Shown here one piece after another: positions 16,165-24,359 of a DNA stretch of 64,000 nt. The notes under the pieces were generated by a model. The model did no database searches and was not told where the DNA came from. It saw only the letters and a program-made list of their open reading frames with translations. Each line of letters starts with the position of its first letter. Positions within the stretch are counted from its first letter, which is position 1. Origin of the DNA: JAVKSL01 sp050744085. GTDB lineage: Bacteria; Actinomycetota; Acidimicrobiia; Acidimicrobiales; JAJPHD01. Where the stretch lies: NCBI GenBank assembly GCA_050744085.1, contig JBOGGU010000073.1:1-64000 (forward strand), read 5' to 3'. The position numbers were made by a program, and so were the translations under genes.

Positions 16165-17700
16165 ATGATCGCAAGCATCCCTTCCGCCACCCTGCTCGGC
16201 GTGGATGGCCGACCGGTCGACGTGGAGGTCCACGTGGTGTCGGGCATGCCGTGCTTCAGCATCGTCGGCCTGCCAGACACCGCGTGCCGGGAGTCGAGGG
16301 ACAGGGTGCGCGCGGCGATAGTGTCGAGCGGCCTCAGCTGGCCAAACAAGCGCATCACCGTCAACCTGGCGCCGTCGGGTGTCCGCAAGAGCGGGGCCGG
16401 GCTGGACCTGGCCATCGCCGTGGGCCTCCTGCTGGCTGATGGCCAGATCCCGCCGGTGGGCCTCGACCACCACGCTTTTGTGGGCGAGCTCGGCCTCGAT
16501 GGCTCCATCCGGCCGGTGCTGGGAATGGTGCCTCTGGCTGCAGCGATCGAGGCGCCTGCCCTGGTTGTACCCGAAGCCTCAGCGGCGCAGGCCACCCTCG
16601 TCGGGCGCCACCAGGTGCGGCCGGTCGCGAGCCTGACCGAGCTCGTAGCTGCCCTCCGGGGCGCCGCGCCGTGGCCCACACCGGCCAGTCAGGGCTCGGC
16701 CGAGCCCGCCGGCGAGCCCCTCGATGACCTGGTCGACGTGAAGGGCCAGCGCCTGGGTCGCTGGGCGGTGGAGGTGGCAGCGGCAGGGGGGCACCACCTG
16801 TTGATGATCGGTCCTCCGGGGTCAGGCAAGACCATGCTGGCCAAGCGCCTGCCAGGCATCCTGCCGCCCCTCGAGCGGGCGCAGTCGTTGGAGGCGATGA
16901 GGGTCCATTCCGCAGCGGGCCTGAGCTGGCCGGGCGACGGGTTGATGGTGCGACCCCCGTTCCGGGCCCCCCACCACGGCGCCTCGGCCGTATCGCTGAT
17001 CGGTGGCGGGGCGTCGTGGATGCGACCCGGTGAGATCAGCCTCGCCCACTGCGGTGTCCTCTTCCTGGACGAGATGGGTGAGTTCCCAGCCTCGGTGCTC
17101 GACACGCTACGCCAACCCCTCGAGGAGGGGGTGGTGAGGGTATGCCGGGCGCGAGCGTCCGTCGCTTTCCCCGCCAGGTTCCTGCTCGTCGGCGCCATGA
17201 ACCCCTGCCCATGCGGGGAAGGTTCGACTCCTGGGGCGTGCCGGTGCTCGGATCAGGCCCGAGCACGCTACGCCAGGCGCCTCTCTGGGCCGCTCCTCGA
17301 CCGATTCGACCTAAGGGTGCCTGTCGGCCGTCCTGTCGTCGATGACTTGCTGGGCGAGGGCACGCAGGAGACGACAGCCGCGGTTGCGAGCAGGGTTGCA
17401 CGTGCACGGGAACGGGCGTCGAGCCGGGGGTTTGTCGTCAATGCCGAGCTGCCGGCAGCCCGGCTCGACGAGCTGGCGCCCCTGTCGGCCCCCGCCACGC
17501 GCCTGCTCGAGCGACGACTCCGGTCTGGCGCGCTCTCGGCCAGGGGCTTGCACCGGGTGCGCCGGGTGGCCAGGACACTTGCGGATCTTGGCGACTCAGG
17601 GGATGGCGATGCTGGAGGCATGGTGCAGCTCGAGCACGTTGCGGCGGCGTTGGAGCTGAGGGTGGGGCTATCGGCCCTCTCGCCGACGGTGGCGGCATGA
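16165..17700 (+). CDS. YifB/ComM-family Mg-chelatase-like AAA+ ATPase
   Basis: The 511-aa protein has an N-terminal ChlI-like domain (about 20-145), a central AAA+ module with Walker A GPPGSGKT (216-223) and Walker B VLFLDEMGEF, and a C-terminal Mg-chelatase-like domain ending near residue 505. In transformable bacteria the ComM orthologue is a helicase that promotes branch migration during DNA uptake and recombination. CAGGAG lies upstream of ATG 16165. It overlaps dprA by 4 nt (ATGA), matching the common yifB-dprA pair. Confidence 0.94.
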   Translation: MIASIPSATLLGVDGRPVDVEVHVVSGMPCFSIVGLPDTACRESRDRVRAAIVSSGLSWPNKRITVNLAPSGVRKSGAGLDLAIAVGLLLADGQIPPVGLDHHAFVGELGLDGSIRPVLGMVPLAAAIEAPALVVPEASAAQATLVGRHQVRPVASLTELVAALRGAAPWPTPASQGSAEPAGEPLDDLVDVKGQRLGRWAVEVAAAGGHHLLMIGPPGSGKTMLAKRLPGILPPLERAQSLEAMRVHSAAGLSWPGDGLMVRPPFRAPHHGASAVSLIGGGASWMRPGEISLAHCGVLFLDEMGEFPASVLDTLRQPLEEGVVRVCRARASVAFPARFLLVGAMNPCPCGEGSTPGACRCSDQARARYARRLSGPLLDRFDLRVPVGRPVVDDLLGEGTQETTAAVASRVARARERASSRGFVVNAELPAARLDELAPLSAPATRLLERRLRSGALSARGLHRVRRVARTLADLGDSGDGDAGGMVQLEHVAAALELRVGLSALSPTVAA

Positions 17701-19064
17701 ACGAGCTTCCTGACGAGGCCTACGCAGCGACCCTCGCCGGGCTGCCGCACCTCAGTCCCTCGCGTTTGCGCAAGCTCCTGGCCGGCCGTGCCCCGGCAGA
17801 GGCCTGGGAGCTTGTCCGGGCTGGGAGGGTGCTCGTCCAAATGCGCTCATCCAGCAGTGAACCGCCAGGTTCATCGGGCTCAGATCCTCCCGGTGCTGGC
17901 TCCAGCCAGTCGAGGGCGCGTTGGACGCCCGATGCCCTGGCTCGTGCATGGCGTGCCGACGCCCAGCGGACTGACCCACGCCGCGTCTGGGCGACATACC
18001 AAGAGGCGGGAGTGACGGTAGCGGTGCTTGGGGGCGCTGGATATCCTGGGGGGCTCTGCGAGGACCCCGAGGCCCCGGCTGTGTTGTTCTGGTTGGGCGG
18101 CCTGGGTGGCCTGGAGCACCCCACTGTCGCACTGATCGGGACCCGCGCCTCCACCCACTACGGGGAGGAGGTGGCGGCTGAGCTGGGCGTGAGCCTCTCT
18201 CGCTCTGGTGCGTCAGTGGTGTCCGGACTGGCGCTCGGCATCGACGGCGCGGCACACCGGGGCGCCTTGGCGGGCAGCGGGGCGCCCCCTCTGGGGATCG
18301 CGGGTAGCGGGCTCGACGTGGTCTATCCCGCGAGGCACGCACGTTTGTGGCACCAGGTGGCCCGCGCTGGTGGGCTGATCTCGGAGGCGCCGCTCGGAGC
18401 CGCCCCCGAGGCCTGGCGCTTCCCGTGGCGCAACCGCCTCCTTGCGGCGCTCTCGGACGTGGTCGTCGTGGTGGAGTCACACTCTGTCGGTGGGGCGATG
18501 GTCACCGTGGAGGCGGCAATGCGCCGGGGTGTCCCGGTGCTCGCAGTTCCGGGGTCGATCCGCAGTCCAGCCTCCGCCGGGACCAACGCCCTGATCGCCG
18601 ATGGCTGTGCACCGGCAAGGGACGTCGAGGACGTGTTGGTGGCTCTGGGCTTGAGTACAGTCAGGCCCCGAGGCCACGCTGGGCAGCCACTCTGCGTCTC
18701 ACATGCCCCCGGCGTCTCCAGCGCCGCCCCCAATCCGGCCCCCGCCTCCGGTCAAGCCCCCGCCTCCGGTCAAGCCCCGGTTGCCACCAGCTCCCCCGGC
18801 CGGCCAGGCACCCCAGTGAACAGCCTCGATGCAGCCGTCTGGTCGGCACTCGACGCGGGGCCCACCCCCACGGACGCCATCCTCCGTCGAACGGGTCTGT
18901 CCCTCGGTGAGGCGGCAGCGACGCTTGATCGCCTGGAGCAGGCAGGATGGGTTAGGGCGGGAGACGGGTGGTGGGAACGGGCCTCCAGGGGCCAGCCTGA
19001 GTGGTCAGCGGCGAGGGCGCTCAGCAGCACTAATGGGGACCGATCAACCTCGTCAGCCAAATGA
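17697..19064 (+). CDS. dprA: DNA processing protein DprA
   Basis: DprA binds single-stranded DNA and loads RecA during natural transformation. The 455-aa protein has a SAM-like N-terminus, the Rossmann-like core (GTRASTHYG, VVSGLALGIDGAAHRGAL, GGLISEAPLG, FPWRNRLLAAL) and a C-terminal winged helix (VWSALDAGPTPTDAILRRTG). A PASGQA tandem repeat is inserted in the linker before the winged helix. It starts inside the last codon of the yifB-type gene, so the two are coupled. No other competence genes are visible. Confidence 0.95.
   Translation: MNELPDEAYAATLAGLPHLSPSRLRKLLAGRAPAEAWELVRAGRVLVQMRSSSSEPPGSSGSDPPGAGSSQSRARWTPDALARAWRADAQRTDPRRVWATYQEAGVTVAVLGGAGYPGGLCEDPEAPAVLFWLGGLGGLEHPTVALIGTRASTHYGEEVAAELGVSLSRSGASVVSGLALGIDGAAHRGALAGSGAPPLGIAGSGLDVVYPARHARLWHQVARAGGLISEAPLGAAPEAWRFPWRNRLLAALSDVVVVVESHSVGGAMVTVEAAMRRGVPVLAVPGSIRSPASAGTNALIADGCAPARDVEDVLVALGLSTVRPRGHAGQPLCVSHAPGVSSAAPNPAPASGQAPASGQAPVATSSPGRPGTPVNSLDAAVWSALDAGPTPTDAILRRTGLSLGEAAATLDRLEQAGWVRAGDGWWERASRGQPEWSAARALSSTNGDRSTSSAK
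18741..18782. repeat. 18-bp in-frame repeat in the dprA linker
   Basis: Two copies of cccgcctccggtcaagcc encode PASGQA PASGQA in the linker between the Rossmann core and the winged helix of DprA. Confidence 0.8.
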
Positions 19065-19070
19065 GGGAGG

Positions 19071-19526
19071 CTAGTGCAAGCGGAACTCGAACCAGACGGT
19101 CTTGCCTGGGGCGCACTCGATGACCCCCCAGGACTCAGACAGCAGCTCGACCAAGGCGAGGCCTCGCCCTGTCTCGTCAAAAGCAGCGGGCCAGTGGGCC
19201 TCGGGCTTACCTTCGCCCTCGTCGTGCACCTCGACGCGCACGAGGTCGTCCGCCCAATACTGGACCTTCACGTCCATGGGTGAGCGTGCATGCTCGGCAG
19301 CGTTGATGGCCAGCTCGCTGGTGAGAAGCAGGATGTCCTGCAGCTCCTGTGCCCTCTCCACGTCGGAGTGTGCAGCGCCGGCTGCCGGCTGCCCGCCGGT
19401 GGCTGCATGCGGCCAACCCCAGGAGTTCAGGCAGTCGCGTACGAATCCTCGGGCGTCCCGACCGCAGGCAGTGGCGGGAGTCAGGTGGTGAACGGCCTCG
19501 TGCTCAGCGCTCGTCAGAGTCTTCAC
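19071..19526 (-). CDS. RsbW-like anti-sigma/serine kinase ATPase
   Basis: The 151-aa protein is a GHKL HATPase of the RsbW/SpoIIAB type. It has an N-box LLTSELAINAAEHA, a G1 motif VEVHDEGEGKP and a G2 motif ETGRGLALVELLSESWG. Such proteins bind sigma factors or phosphorylate STAS anti-anti-sigma partners. No partner is encoded beside it; the SpoIIE-type phosphatase at 36.3 kb is the nearest candidate in the pathway. The GTG start at 19526 has only a weak purine-rich sequence upstream. The gene converges on dprA. Confidence 0.88.
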   Translation of the reverse strand: MKTLTSAEHEAVHHLTPATACGRDARGFVRDCLNSWGWPHAATGGQPAAGAAHSDVERAQELQDILLLTSELAINAAEHARSPMDVKVQYWADDLVRVEVHDEGEGKPEAHWPAAFDETGRGLALVELLSESWGVIECAPGKTVWFEFRLH

Positions 19527-19663
19527 CGCGGGTCTCTTCGAAACGCCGTGTCCTGGTCGTTTGCTGTCCTCATGTCCCGATTGCGTCCTTTGACCGGCTT
19601 CCTCTCCACAATAGGACGCCTGACCGGCGCTGGCGTCACCGGAATTGGGTGTGGGGCAGGAAG

Positions 19664-19683
19664 CCCACGGCTATAGCCGTGGG
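19664..19683. repeat. Left-end hairpin of the tnpB element
   Basis: A perfect 20-nt palindrome (cccacggctatagccgtggg) lies about 95 nt before the tnpB start. Subterminal hairpins of this sort are the transposase recognition sites of IS200/IS605 elements. Confidence 0.75.
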
Positions 19684-19776
19684 AGGCAGAGCCCCGCTAG
19701 GGCCGCAGGCCCGACCTTGGGTGCCAGAGCTGAACGGACCCGAGCAGTGATGTACCCCATGCAATAATGGGGTGCC

Positions 19777-20671
19777 ATGGCGCTCGTCGAGGCCCGCTAT
19801 CGCTACTGCCTGCGGATCAGCGCCACTCAGGCTCAGGCGCTGCAAGGCGTGTTCGACACGGCTCGCTTCGTGTGGAACACGGCACTGGGGCGCTGGGGGG
19901 ACCTGTGGTGCCATGAGGATCTCTCGCTTAGCTATGCCGATGCCGACAAGGAGCTGACCGACTGGCGAGGCCGCTTCGACTGGCTGGCAGCACCTCCGAG
20001 CGTCCCCCGGCGTCCCCCAGCAGCGGGTGCTGCGGAACCTGTACCGGAGCATCTCCGCGTTCTTCGACAAGGTCAATCCGGCCGGGCGCCCCCGCTTCAA
20101 GTCCCGCAAGACCGGCTACGCGACGACCCGTTGGACCCGCAATGGCTTCGCCGTGTCGGGCAGCGGCACTGGGATCAACACCGACGACCGCCGTGCTGCA
20201 CGGGTGGCCAACCAGCGGGCCGACTTCCACCACAAGGCCGCTCGGGGCCTGGTGGCCTCCTACGACCGCATCGGGGTGGAGGACCTGGCGGTCAAGAACA
20301 TGTCCGCCAAGGGCACCGGACGCCACAAGGCCGGGCTCAACCGATCCATCGCCGATGCCGGGTGGCGCCAGTTCCGAGCGCTGGCTTGGCAGGCAACCAA
20401 GGCAGGCAAGACGCTGGTGGTGCTCCCAGCCAGGGACACCACCCAGCGGTGTAGTTCTTGCGGGACGATAGCCAAGCCCCGCATCGAGCTCTCGGAGAGG
20501 GTGTATAGGTGTCGAGCATGCGGACTGGTCGCAGACAGGGACCGCAACGCAGCTCGGAACCTGAACCCCGACCGTGCGGGACCGGGCGGCGGGGCTGAAC
20601 CGTCCGGGAGCATCCCGGTGGGCGATGACGGCACTAAGCCCAAGGACCCTACGGGTGTCCTGGCAGCCTGA
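19777..20671 (+). pseudogene. tnpB: Degenerate TnpB (frameshift plus loss of RuvC-I region)
   Basis: TnpB is an RNA-guided nuclease of IS605-type elements. The first frame (ATG 19777) encodes the normal N-terminus (RISATQAQALQGVFDTARFVWN). The rest continues in the +1-shifted frame (VLRNLYRSISAFFDKVNPAG, then PRFKSRKTGYATTRW). The shift maps to a 10-bp imperfect tandem duplication at 20001-20020 (cgtcccccgg, cgtcccccag); removing one copy restores PSVPQQRVLRNLY. After GFAVSGSGTG the sequence jumps to VANQRADFHHKAARGLV, so about 100 or more residues including the RuvC-I aspartate are missing. RuvC-II (GVEDLAVKNM), the CSSC/CRAC zinc finger and RuvC-III (DRDRNAARNL) remain. It should be inactive as a nuclease. 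Confidence 0.9.
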
Positions 20672-22631
20672 GCCCCAGAATCCCACGCCACCAGGCGTGG
20701 GAGCAGTCAACAAAGGACTCATCAACGTGCAAGCCTCGACTGGATCCACCGCACGGAGAAGCGGCTGGCCGGTCTCGCCGTGCCAACGAAGGCACCTGCC
20801 ACGCCGAGGCAGCGGCTCGCATGACACGGTCGGCAGTGGACCAACCGGGCGTTCGCGGCAGCGGGCGACCGTCCAGGACTGTCCTGATGGCCGCATCCGC
20901 TGTGGTGTTGGTCAGCATCCCTCCGTGGAAGGCCGGTATCACCATTGTCGGAATGCCCGCTTGACGCCCAGCCGGGGACGCAAGCGCGTCGGCGAGCGGG
21001 AGGATCGCCACTTCGGTCACACCGGGCCGTGGGCACGACAGCAAGGGGGGCAGGCCGGTTGATTGCGTGACTATCGACCGCAAGAACCCGCTGTTTGGCG
21101 ACAGCGGGATGGGTGCGACCGACTTGATTGCGCTGGCGATGACGCCCATACCCTCCCTGCCGGCCAGCCCCCACCCCCCAGTAGCGCCCGCGGGTGGGTA
21201 GTAGACCCGGCCCGGTTGGACCAAGGGGCTCGTCATAATCAGGTAGCGAACGAAGGAGTGACCCGACGTTGCGAGGTATGTCTTGGCGACCAACGATCCC
21301 TCGCTCTCGGCGACAATCGCCACTGGTTCGTGCGCCTCCCGGTGCAGGGCGGCCACCTGGGTCGCCATCAGCCGCTCCAAGGCCATGAGCGTCTGGTTCG
21401 TGTCTCCGCTCGCATAGGGCAGGGGCGACCCATCGGGCCCGAGCCCACGGTAGGAGAATCGCCGCTGTAGGTAGGGTCCGGCCAAGCCGGAGGCGCTCTC
21501 GCCATCCCAACTGGTGCCGTACCCGGCCACTACCAGGACAGCGACCCCCCTCGGGGCGCCGATGTCAGGTGAGTAACCGCTGGATTGGGCGGAGTCAGAG
21601 CTGGTCACGGCCCCCGCCCCCGCCGATGTCACACCCCCCGCCGATGTCACACCCCCCGCCGACGTCACACCCCCCGCCGACGTCACACCCCCCGCCCCCG
21701 CCGCTGTCACGGCCCCCGCCGGTGCCACAGCGGCAAACCCGAGGGCTGTGCCACCAACCACGAGGCCCGCAAAGCTGACCAACCCCACAGGCGCGACAGG
21801 GCGGAATCGCCTCTTCTCTGCCAGGGCGCACGTCGAAGCCACCAGTCCCCACCAAGTCCAGGCGTTTGCAAGCCCAGCGACGCCCGCTACCACAACCCCC
21901 CAGGCCACGGGGACCGCCGAGATGATCGCTCCGGCAACGGTGGCCGCGGCGAAGTCAGCCAGGACCCACCCGATGGCCCGGACGGAGAGCCCTCGGCGCC
22001 ACCAGCCTGGGGCAATCGCACCGTGGTGAAACAGCACCGCGACGATCAGGGCGCCGGGCAAGGCGGCGAGCCAGAACCATGACACGGGCACCACCGCCAG
22101 GGCAAAGAGCAGCACCGCGAAGGGTAAGAGCAGCACCTCTGCCGCCAAGGTGAACAGGGCCGTCCGGGCCAAGCACCGTCCCAGGCTCGGCGCTGGCAGC
22201 GTCGCCGGCCAGGCTGCCCTGATGCTGAGGGCGGTGAGCAGGCTGCGGCCAGAGAGCATAAGCAGTCCCTCGACTGCGACCCCTGGCCAGGACCGTGAGT
22301 ACACCAGCAGCCAACGCAGGTCGTGGAAGCCGCCAAATGGGACCAGCGCGCTGGCTTGGGGCGCCAGGGCCAGGGCCGAGACCGGGCCCATGACTGCCAG
22401 CAGTGAGGCTTCCAACAGGTTGGCGCCCACGCAAAGGGCCACGAGGCCCGTGTGGTCACCGAGCCGAGACCCGAGCCGAGACGCGGCCCCCCGAGACCCG
22501 AGCCGAGACCCGGCCTCCCGAGACCCGGCCTCCCGAGACCCAAGCCGAGACGCGGCCCCCCGAGACCCGGCCCCCCGAGACCCGGCCCCCCGCGACCCGA
22601 GCCGAGACCCGGCCTTCAGCGGGTGGGGCAC
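20649..22631 (-). CDS. Polytopic membrane protein with C-terminal serine-hydrolase-like domain, 3' end altered by IS
   Basis: I do not recognise a named family. The N-terminal half has several hydrophobic segments (LVALCVGANLLEASLLAV, LARTALFTLAAEVLLLPF, WFWLAALPGALIVAVLFHH, VAWGVVVAGVAGLANAW and others). A GVTSAG repeat linker follows, then an alpha/beta-hydrolase-like region with VAVLVVAGYGTSWDG and a nucleophile-elbow-like VAESEGSLVAKTYL. The last 20 or so residues (DCSHAWWRGILGLRLPGHP) are translated from the right end of the IS element, so the native C-terminus is lost or replaced. GTG 22631 overlaps the degV end by 16 nt and is preferred over the longer start at 22670. An Arg/Ser/Gly repeat precedes TM1. 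Confidence 0.65.
   Translation of the reverse strand: MPHPLKAGSRLGSRGAGSRGAGSRGAASRLGSREAGSREAGSRLGSRGAASRLGSRLGDHTGLVALCVGANLLEASLLAVMGPVSALALAPQASALVPFGGFHDLRWLLVYSRSWPGVAVEGLLMLSGRSLLTALSIRAAWPATLPAPSLGRCLARTALFTLAAEVLLLPFAVLLFALAVVPVSWFWLAALPGALIVAVLFHHGAIAPGWWRRGLSVRAIGWVLADFAAATVAGAIISAVPVAWGVVVAGVAGLANAWTWWGLVASTCALAEKRRFRPVAPVGLVSFAGLVVGGTALGFAAVAPAGAVTAAGAGGVTSAGGVTSAGGVTSAGGVTSAGAGAVTSSDSAQSSGYSPDIGAPRGVAVLVVAGYGTSWDGESASGLAGPYLQRRFSYRGLGPDGSPLPYASGDTNQTLMALERLMATQVAALHREAHEPVAIVAESEGSLVAKTYLATSGHSFVRYLIMTSPLVQPGRVYYPPAGATGGWGLAGREGMGVIASAIKSVAPIPLSPNSGFLRSIVTQSTGLPPLLSCPRPGVTEVAILPLADALASPAGRQAGIPTMVIPAFHGGMLTNTTADAAIRTVLDGRPLPRTPGWSTADRVMRAAASAWQVPSLARRDRPAASPCGGSSRGLHVDESFVDCSHAWWRGILGLRLPGHP
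20681..20702. repeat. Right-end hairpin / possible omega-RNA scaffold end
   Basis: tcccacgcc (20681-20689) pairs with ggcgtggga (20694-20702) around acca, just after the tnpB stop. In active IS605-type elements the right-end transcript is the scaffold of the TnpB guide RNA, with the guide taken from the flank. Here the flank is the membrane-hydrolase gene. Confidence 0.7.
21617..21700. repeat. 18-bp in-frame tandem repeat (GVTSAG)
   Basis: About four 18-bp units of the type ccgatgtcacaccccccg encode GVTSAG repeats in the linker between the membrane part and the hydrolase part of the minus-strand gene. Confidence 0.85.
22459..22613. repeat. 15-bp-type in-frame tandem repeats near the gene start
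   Basis: Mixed 10- and 15-bp units built on gagacccg/gagccgagac encode SRLGSRGAG-type repeats just before the first transmembrane segment of the membrane hydrolase. This is the longest array in this stretch. Confidence 0.8.
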
Positions 22632-23488
22632 CCGGCCTGAGAGTCCCCCGCTCGAGCCTCCCAGTGCCACGCGAGGCCGATCACCCCGGGCCCCGTATGG
22701 GCGACCATGACCGGGCTGAAAGACTCGACCAGGCAGCTCAGCGGCTGTGCCTCGGCCCGAATGGCCTCTGCCAGGTAACGCGCAGCCTCTGCGTCCAAAG
22801 CGTGCGAGACGGCCACGTGGAGGTCTGGGTCCTTCCCAGGTCGCGACCGGCGCCAGTGAGCGAGCAGGGCATCCAGGGCCTTGTCGTGGCTGAGGGCCGG
22901 CCGGAGGGCCCTTATGCCATCCGCGCGGAACTCGAACAGGGGCCTGACGCCGAGATGGCGCCCGGCCCGCCCCGCCATGTCAGGAAGGCGCCCCCCCTTC
23001 ACCAGGTAGTCGAGGGTCTCGACGGCGGCAACGAGGCGGACCCGGTCACGGACCAAGCGCGAGCGAGCAACCACTTCTTCCAGGCAGCAGCCATCCAGGG
23101 CCGCTCGAGCGGCGGCCATCACGACCAGGCTCTGACCTGCGGCCGCGCTGTGTGTGTCCAGCACCACGACACCTTTGAGGTCCACGGCGGCAAGGCAGGC
23201 CGATTTGTAAGTGCTGCTCATTCGCTCGGACACAGTGAGCACGACGACGCCGTCGCCGTCAGTGGCGCCGAGCGCCGAGCCGATTGCCTGGGCGAGGCGC
23301 CCGGGAGATGGACCCGCGGTTTGGATCCCTTCGTCGAATCGACGAACCACCTCCTCCAGCGAGATGTCGTCCTCGTCGTATGCCTCGCCCCCGACGGTGA
23401 GCCGCATCGATATCTTGGTGATCCCCATCTGGCTGGCAAGGGCGTTCGGGATGGCCGCGGCGCTGTCGGTCAGCACGGCTACGGTCAC
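22616..23488 (-). CDS. DegV family fatty-acid-binding protein (FakB-like)
   Basis: DegV/FakB proteins bind a fatty acid and present it to the FakA kinase, which makes acyl-phosphate. The 290-aa protein has the two-domain DegV fold, with AVLTDSAAAIP at the N-terminus, VVVLTVSERMSSTYKSA, VVVLDTHSAAAGQ and YLVKGGRLPD. It overlaps plsY upstream by 4 nt (ATGA) and the membrane hydrolase downstream by 16 nt, a tight operon. PlsY consumes acyl-phosphate, so the pairing makes biochemical sense, although no fakA is visible. Confidence 0.92.
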   Translation of the reverse strand: MTVAVLTDSAAAIPNALASQMGITKISMRLTVGGEAYDEDDISLEEVVRRFDEGIQTAGPSPGRLAQAIGSALGATDGDGVVVLTVSERMSSTYKSACLAAVDLKGVVVLDTHSAAAGQSLVVMAAARAALDGCCLEEVVARSRLVRDRVRLVAAVETLDYLVKGGRLPDMAGRAGRHLGVRPLFEFRADGIRALRPALSHDKALDALLAHWRRSRPGKDPDLHVAVSHALDAEAARYLAEAIRAEAQPLSCLVESFSPVMVAHTGPGVIGLAWHWEARAGDSQAGCPTR

Positions 23489-24252
23489 GGCTTGGCCGTC
23501 GGCCCGTCCCGGTCCAATACCAGCCGGTTGAGCGATACCCCAAGGCCCGGACGCGTGGGCAGATGGTTGCCGAGGAGGCGTTTGCCCAGCATTGGCGCCA
23601 CTATCGCCGCCGCATCGCGCACACCGTCACGGCCCTTGGCGACCGCCAGCACGGGGAACACCGCCAGCATTGCCCAGAAACAGCCCCCACCGGTCTGGCT
23701 CAGGAGCCTCCCCCCACCCAGGCCCAGGGCAAGGACGGCGCCCACCGAGGGAGAAAGGACGAGGCTCGCGCCGAGTGCCGGAGCCAGCCCCCGACCGCCC
23801 GCTCCACGGAGCCAGGGAGACCAGTTGTGCCCAGCAACGGTCATCCCAGCGGCAAAAGCTCGCAGGCCTGGTCCCCCCGTGTGCCCCAGCCTGGCGCCGA
23901 GCGCTCCCTTGGCCAGGTCGAGCGAACCTGCCACCGCAAGAGGCCCGAACCCCGCCACCTGGTAGAGGGCCGTCCCCGAGACGGTGCCAGTGCCTACCCT
24001 TCGCAGGTCGATGCCCCGTAAGGCGATCGCCGCCAGGTTGGAGAACGGCAGGCTGCCGGCGAGGTAAGCCAAAGCCAGGGTCGTTGCGGCCGGCCGTTGG
24101 GTCGTTGCGGCCGGCCGTTGGGTCGAGCGGGCAGAGCGCCCTGAGCGCTCAGGCGCCGATCCGGCGAGCACCGATCTGGCGGGCACGGACGATCGCGCAG
24201 AGCCGGGGCCCCAAGCTGCCAGGGTCGCTGGTCGGAGTCGGTCGGCTTTCAT
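23485..24252 (-). CDS. plsY: PlsY-like glycerol-3-phosphate acyltransferase
   Basis: PlsY transfers an acyl group from acyl-phosphate to glycerol 3-phosphate in the membrane, the first step of phospholipid synthesis. The 255-aa protein has a hydrophobic profile with about five membrane segments, and divergent forms of the motifs: GSLPFSNLAA, RVGTGTVSGTALY (motif 1) and AGHNWSPWLRGAGGRGLA (motif 2, the GHxFS/GGKG region). The first 55 residues are a low-complexity extension with an RPAATTQ repeat absent from typical PlsY. A weak TAGGCC lies 6 nt before ATG 24252. The divergence from the motif consensus leaves some doubt about activity. Confidence 0.82.
   Translation of the reverse strand: MKADRLRPATLAAWGPGSARSSVPARSVLAGSAPERSGRSARSTQRPAATTQRPAATTLALAYLAGSLPFSNLAAIALRGIDLRRVGTGTVSGTALYQVAGFGPLAVAGSLDLAKGALGARLGHTGGPGLRAFAAGMTVAGHNWSPWLRGAGGRGLAPALGASLVLSPSVGAVLALGLGGGRLLSQTGGGCFWAMLAVFPVLAVAKGRDGVRDAAAIVAPMLGKRLLGNHLPTRPGLGVSLNRLVLDRDGPTAKP
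24073..24126. repeat. 21-bp in-frame duplication in plsY
   Basis: gtcgttgcggccggccgttgg occurs twice in tandem and encodes the RPAATTQ repeat in the N-terminal extension of the PlsY-like protein. Confidence 0.8.
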
Positions 24253-24359
24253 GGCTTGGGCCTACAGCCTCCCCCAGATCCGGGAGTCAAGCCAACCGGG
24301 CGGGAGGGACTGGCGCCCCGGCGAGCGAGTCGCAACCTGCGCCCACATAGGCTCCCTCT

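Larger units (their letters stand above)
19655..20711 (+). mobile_element. IS200/IS605-type element carrying only a decayed tnpB
   Basis: A 20-nt perfect palindrome (19664-19683, cccacggcta and its complement) resembles the left-end hairpin of IS605-family elements. A hairpin with a 9-bp stem and acca loop (20681-20702) after tnpB resembles the right end. No tnpA is present, so the element depended on a transposase in trans. The exact ends are uncertain by a few to tens of bases; TCAAC at 20707-20711 is a plausible right end. It sits between rsbW and the membrane-hydrolase gene, and its right end forms the 3' end of the latter. Confidence 0.75.

Noticed and set aside
21600..22620. Possible CRISPR array
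   Set aside because: The units are 15-18 bp, directly adjacent, without unique spacers, and lie in frame inside a coding gene.
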